64,000 nucleotides of DNA. Origin: Fasciolopsis buskii. Lineage: Eukaryota > Platyhelminthes > Trematoda > Plagiorchiida > Fasciolidae. The DNA lies in the NCBI GenBank assembly GCA_008360955.1, contig LUCM01006560.1, positions 203,364 through 267,363 on the forward strand. Reading direction: 5' to 3'. Below the pieces are notes generated by a model. It was not told the DNA's origin, did not search any database, and was given only the letters and a program-made list of their open reading frames with translations. Shown here piece after piece: positions 60,322-64,000 of the stretch (positions are counted from its first letter, which is position 1; every line of letters begins with the position of its first letter). Made by a program: the position numbers and the translations under genes.

Positions 60322-60552
60322 AGTGTGATTGGTTGTGCGATCACGTGTTGTTTGAGCTTGATAATTTTGTAAAGTAAACGATTGGCTGTCCCAGAACAAA
60401 ACTGGACTTGTCAAACGCACGGAAGCCCACTATCGTTTTCATGAATGGCAAAAGAGAACGCAAGCACTAGCTTGGACTCTCATTAAACAAACCTAGCTAC
60501 TATTTGAAGAGAACATCGCCTAGCCCGTCCACTGGTTACGTTAGTCAGCGGA

Positions 60553-60764
60553 ATGCCCCGTTGGCAAACCTTAGGTGTGTTTTGCTTGGTACCGATTACT
60601 AAGTTTGTGGGTCCCCAAAGCGACAGTTCAAATCGAAATTTCGTAACTAGAGCACCAACGAATTTCACATCGCTACATGACGGACTCTTTCGACAAGAAC
60701 CACTAATGTGTCACCGTAATAGTTCTGCAGCTACGTCAGAATATTACTCTGTCGTTTCCAGTGG
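60553..60764 (+). CDS. Candidate coding exon ending at a GTGAGC donor
   Basis: ATG 60553 opens 70 codons, beginning MPRWQTLGVFCLVPITK and ending YYSVVSS, then GG|GTGAGC. The first 18 residues are moderately hydrophobic, perhaps a weak signal peptide. Start context is favourable (GGAATGC: G at -3). No function is recognised. The minus strand is also open for 61 codons here. Confidence 0.25.
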
Positions 60765-60959
60765 GTGAGCAACTACGTGACTCTCATGGAAAAAGATTTG
60801 GCCCCATAGATACTACCATCAACTGTAAGTTTTACGACCGCTTCAAAATCTCCGTCAGCACTCGAAACATTTCTGTCACATCTAACTAGTGATCACGTGC
60901 CTTTTTACTATCTCAAATGCATGCATTTACCCCGGAGGATGGTGAGATTCCAGAAGTAA

Positions 60960-61208
60960 TTAAGCCTGAACGGCCGGGGAGCCCTGTAGATATGAGTTTG
61001 ACTGTGCGTTTTCGAGATCAGTCGAAATCAAATTTCTGATGGAAAAATCGAGAGAACTAGGTTTTAGCCGATGGTACACGTCCTCCATGGTTATTTGGCC
61101 GCACATATGGGGCATAATCAGTTTTGCACGACGCTTCCTTTGCTCATGTGGGGTTTCAGTTTCACGTCCCGTTCGTAACATCCGACTAGGCCGGTTTGGC
61201 CGAGGCGA
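60960..61208 (-). CDS. Candidate terminal exon, unknown gene
   Basis: The minus frame after an acceptor-like CTGGTAG runs about 82 codons to a TAA, reading PHEQRKRRAKLIMPHMCGQ and then MEDVYHRLKPSSLDFS. A second frame from the same acceptor also reads plausibly but stops sooner (DVKLKPHMSKGSVVQN). The upstream pyrimidine tract is weak. It lies in line with two other minus-strand candidate exons further upstream. Confidence 0.27.
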   Translation of the reverse strand, partial: SPRPNRPSRMLRTGRETETPHEQRKRRAKLIMPHMCGQITMEDVYHRLKPSSLDFSIRNLISTDLENAQSNSYLQGSPAVQA

Positions 61209-61712
61209 CTACCAGTTGACGGTTCAACCATAAAACTTGTCAGTATGACGTTATAAGACTGTTTCCTGATAACTAACGAAAGGAAGGATCAGGTAATAGT
61301 CTTCACATTGATTCTATGTGCGTCGTACACGCCATCAAGCACCTTCAGCAGCAGTAACAGCAATTACAACAGTGCCTAATTAATTGCCCGAAAAGTGGAA
61401 CCAATCGGATCAGGTAATTTCCCTCAGACCCACTTGAGGTTCACTTCTCCAAAATAACAACAGCGGCGCGTTGTACCAAACCGATTAAATAGCCCGCCGC
61501 GTTCCAAAAGTGACTTAGTTCACGCTCACAGTGATCAAATCAGAACTTGTTCGCCTTGATCTGGGACAATAAGAACACCGGACGGCGAGGTATCACCAAC
61601 AGGATCATTTGACGAGCGGAACAGAGTGGCTAACAGGACAATGAGAACTGAGCAGAATTGGGAGTTTGTTATACCGCATCTACTTGGTATCGGGGTTGCG
61701 TCAAATACTTAC

Positions 61713-62077
61713 CGAAGTGTTCGATTGTCCATCCATTTGTAGTGACGGCACAATAGGAAGCGAACTCGGTTTTGGCTATGCGTTATATTCCATGATCGAA
61801 TGACGTCACACGGGTGTTTAGGACACGTGGGCAATGTCCAGTCGTGGTACCGTTCACAGAGGCACGCGCACGAGGTGGGTGAATCTGACCATGTGGTGGA
61901 TGGGAGCGGGAAAATGGTCGAATGTGACGTGGCGTCGTGCAATCGTTTCGAAGCCCTAAGGTGATCACGAATGACGCAATGAGGTATGTGGGCCGCGCAT
62001 GCAAGCGCCTCAGCGCGCAACGTAGTCAACCCGACGTCACGCGGTGCATGTAGCGGTTGTGCATTCACATCACACCA
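61713..62077 (-). CDS. Candidate Cys-rich exon with consensus donor
   Basis: Minus strand, open from at least 62077 (after GTGTATCAG) to a consensus donor ACTTCG|GTAAGT (GT at 61712-61711). The peptide contains CVIRDHLRASKRLHD, a Cys-rich part CACLCERYHDWTLPTC, PKHPCDVIRSWNITHSQ and RFLLCRHYKWMDNRTL. The asparagine in NIT is a possible N-glycosylation site if it is extracellular. No family was recognised. The upstream limit is uncertain because the frame stays open to 62164. Confidence 0.3.
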
Positions 62078-62655
62078 CTGATACACATCATACCACACCC
62101 ACGTGCGTCCGTGCGTGCAAGCGTGCGTCAATAAAGAGATAGACATCAACAAATATGGGCGCACAAATAATAGCCCAGCTGACGTATCGTGTCGTCTGGT
62201 TCACGCGTTGCTGAACCGATTGCAACACCACCACCTGCGCGTTTTTTCCCGTGTCAGGTGCAGAAGAACACGAACACACGTGTGCTCAACTGTCTGGTAA
62301 TACAAACACATATGTACTAACTGCTCAGTTTGCGTATTTGAGTGTGCTTGTGTATACATGCATGCACGCACACATAAAGACGAACAATAGTGCACAAGTG
62401 TGCGCTAAACTTGTCCCCGAGGCACATGTCTGTATATCTATCGACCGTAAGCTGCCTACGCAGTCCCGATTGGCTGTTGGCAGTCCGATGACCTCACCTA
62501 CGAACGGCCGTTCGAAAAACGCGTCAGATGGGATGACACACCGCTACCTTCGTAGAAAAAGAGGTTGCCGTCACCTCTATCGCATGTCTTTCCAATTACC
62601 CGCAGCCCCATATTCAGGATTGGTCACTTCCGGTCACGTGAATTGCCTGGCTTAC

Positions 62656-62952
62656 ACGAGCAACCGTGTCCTGAGTTTGGAATCGAAACAGCGACTCCCG
62701 AATCGGTGTATTGATGAGTGTGTCTGCTTCTGGAGCATCGGTGATGGTTACCATGGTCAACATGGGGTGGGAGGCGAATTTGCGACCATTCTGGAAATTG
62801 ATGCAATCGATGCGTTTTGACCTAACTGTGTAGGACACCTTTCCATTCGGACGCAACTGATCCGCTCTGGGTGGTGCGCGATGCTTCAGCATACATTTCC
62901 CACCCTCTCCTGTTTCAAGCATTGAATGACTTCGATTAGCGAATTTTCGAAT
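62656..62952 (-). CDS. Candidate internal exon, unknown gene
   Basis: Minus strand: acceptor-like TTGATATTTAG (ends 62953) and donor CTCGT|GTAAGC (GT at 62655-62654) around 297 open bases. The peptide includes ETGEGGKCMLKHRAP, NGKVSYTVRSKRIDCINF, NGRKFASHPMLTMVTI, and TPIRESLFRFQTQDTVAR, with folded-protein composition. In-frame TAG lies at the acceptor, as expected for an intron. The plus strand is open (189 codons from 62251), but part of that is TG-repeat reading. I recognise no domain with certainty. Confidence 0.36.
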
Positions 62953-64000
62953 CTAAATATCAATGGATCGGAGCGTGATCAGACCAAGTGAAATAGCAAG
63001 TGAATTTTCCATTATTCATAAAACCCGTCTTGTCGTGCTCATGTCCAAGCGCAAGCCACGGATCATTAGGCAGTTTCGTTTTAGTTCCCATCGGAGTGGC
63101 CCCACGCCACCTTGCCGCAATCTAGTTTTACTCGATCGAGAACAATGAGGGATTGCTAAATTTCCATGCATTTCGTAACTGTGAATGGTTTTGAAACATG
63201 TTCATGGTTTTCGGGGAAAATGTTTTGACAAAGTTGGCTGCATAAGAATGATTGTCTCGATGGTATAGACCGTCTCGCAACAGACGTCGAGCCGTCGACT
63301 TTTGTCATCCACACACTTTTACTAATTCGTTTTTCTACAGGATTGGAACCAGAATGTAATAGTTTATTCTCTCGTCGAAATACGACGAAAAGTTTGGTAT
63401 TTAACCTAGGCGAAAGCTTCCAACCTCTAACGTACCGGCCATTTAGCTAATTTTGAGACCGAACGTTAAAGTCACGGGATTTCAAGACCCTTATACGTTT
63501 TGTGGTCATGTAATCCGAGGCAAATTACCGCCCTAGAGACAATAGCGTAATACAATCAAAGTAAGATAGTACTTGTGGTGGTTGGAGGCCTGCAGCAAAC
63601 GTAGGATGGAAGCAGATCTAGTGTAACTGAAAGGCCGCGTGTCCCAAAATTCATATTCCCAGTTCGGCATCGGAGACCCAGTGGTCAGGTGCAAAAGAAA
63701 CTGCTTGTTTTGAGCTGATTAGGGGAAATTCGCGTTTGGGATAGCAACCGAGTGACAGAAGTTTAGCACTCATTCGGAAAACTTCCTTTGCCCATGGACT
63801 TAGTGAACTCTCAATGGCACATGCTGTCCGAAATATCAATCAATCCATAGACACCTACGTTGAGACCTCATTTCCCCTCATTTATGATGTAACGCCCTGA
63901 TCGGAAACTATATTTCACCAAGATAATGCCAGTATCGAGAAGCTCCACGTGACCGAAAGTCTGATTCTACGCCTTGTGATTCTATACACGACACAGGCAG
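62953..64000. other. No supported gene
   Basis: No domain, repeat or bounded exon recognised. Frames of about 60 codons on both strands look like chance. Confidence 0.45.

Larger units (their letters stand above)
58801..60552. other. No firmly supported gene; several microsatellites
   Basis: Overlapping plausible frames occur on both strands at 58929-59199 and were not resolved. Microsatellites lie at 59365-59386, 59667-59690 and 60271-60321. Confidence 0.35.

Overview
The window reads as nuclear DNA of a metazoan with long introns and many old retroelements. The repeats are an RTE-like endonuclease/reverse-transcriptase element, a CR1/jockey-like element, a tRNA-derived SINE, and many (TG)n tracts next to CpG-containing stretches. 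Together they point to a flatworm, most likely a digenean fluke. That assignment is inference from repeat style, moderate base composition and one Asn-rich transcription factor; no ribosomal or mitochondrial marker is present. There is no bacterial gene organisation.

Layout. At 3-1823 (minus) is the one securely identified gene: an NFIL3/E4BP4-type bZIP transcription factor, open from its ATG to the window edge. It is followed by about 1.9 kb of TG/CA-rich probable divergent promoter. A short candidate first coding exon of a plus-strand gene lies at 3752-3829. From 4.2 to 7.3 kb lies a decayed but nearly full-length minus-strand RTE-like copy (A). Between 12 and 17 kb are scattered candidate exons. 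A CR1/jockey-like fragment (plus) lies at about 22.0-23.3 kb and a minus-strand SINE at 26.3-26.5 kb. A plus-strand terminal exon with a downstream AATAAA lies at 29.3-29.8 kb. At 31.3-33.9 kb is an 834-bp inverted repeat that is almost perfect. A candidate first exon sits just beyond it at 34.2 kb. Further candidate exons lie at 37.0, 39.6 and 42.5 kb. RTE copy B (plus) spans 43.6-46.0 kb and carries a nested SINE. It is followed by a small secreted-peptide ORF (46.1 kb) and RTE copy C (minus, 47.5-48.4 kb). A cluster of plus-strand candidate exons lies at 51-54 kb. RTE copy D (plus, 54.1-55.1 kb) is broken by a 264-base run of N. A second CR1/jockey-like fragment (minus) lies at 58.2-58.8 kb, and minus-strand candidate exons at 61-63 kb.

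The host exons outside the bZIP gene come from open frames bounded by splice consensus. I could not name their products, and many random frames look plausible, so confidences are kept low. The best structural signals are the 834-bp inverted repeat, a 442-bp island of 99.8% identity between two RTE copies that are otherwise clearly diverged, and a SINE insertion whose empty site is preserved in the other RTE copy.
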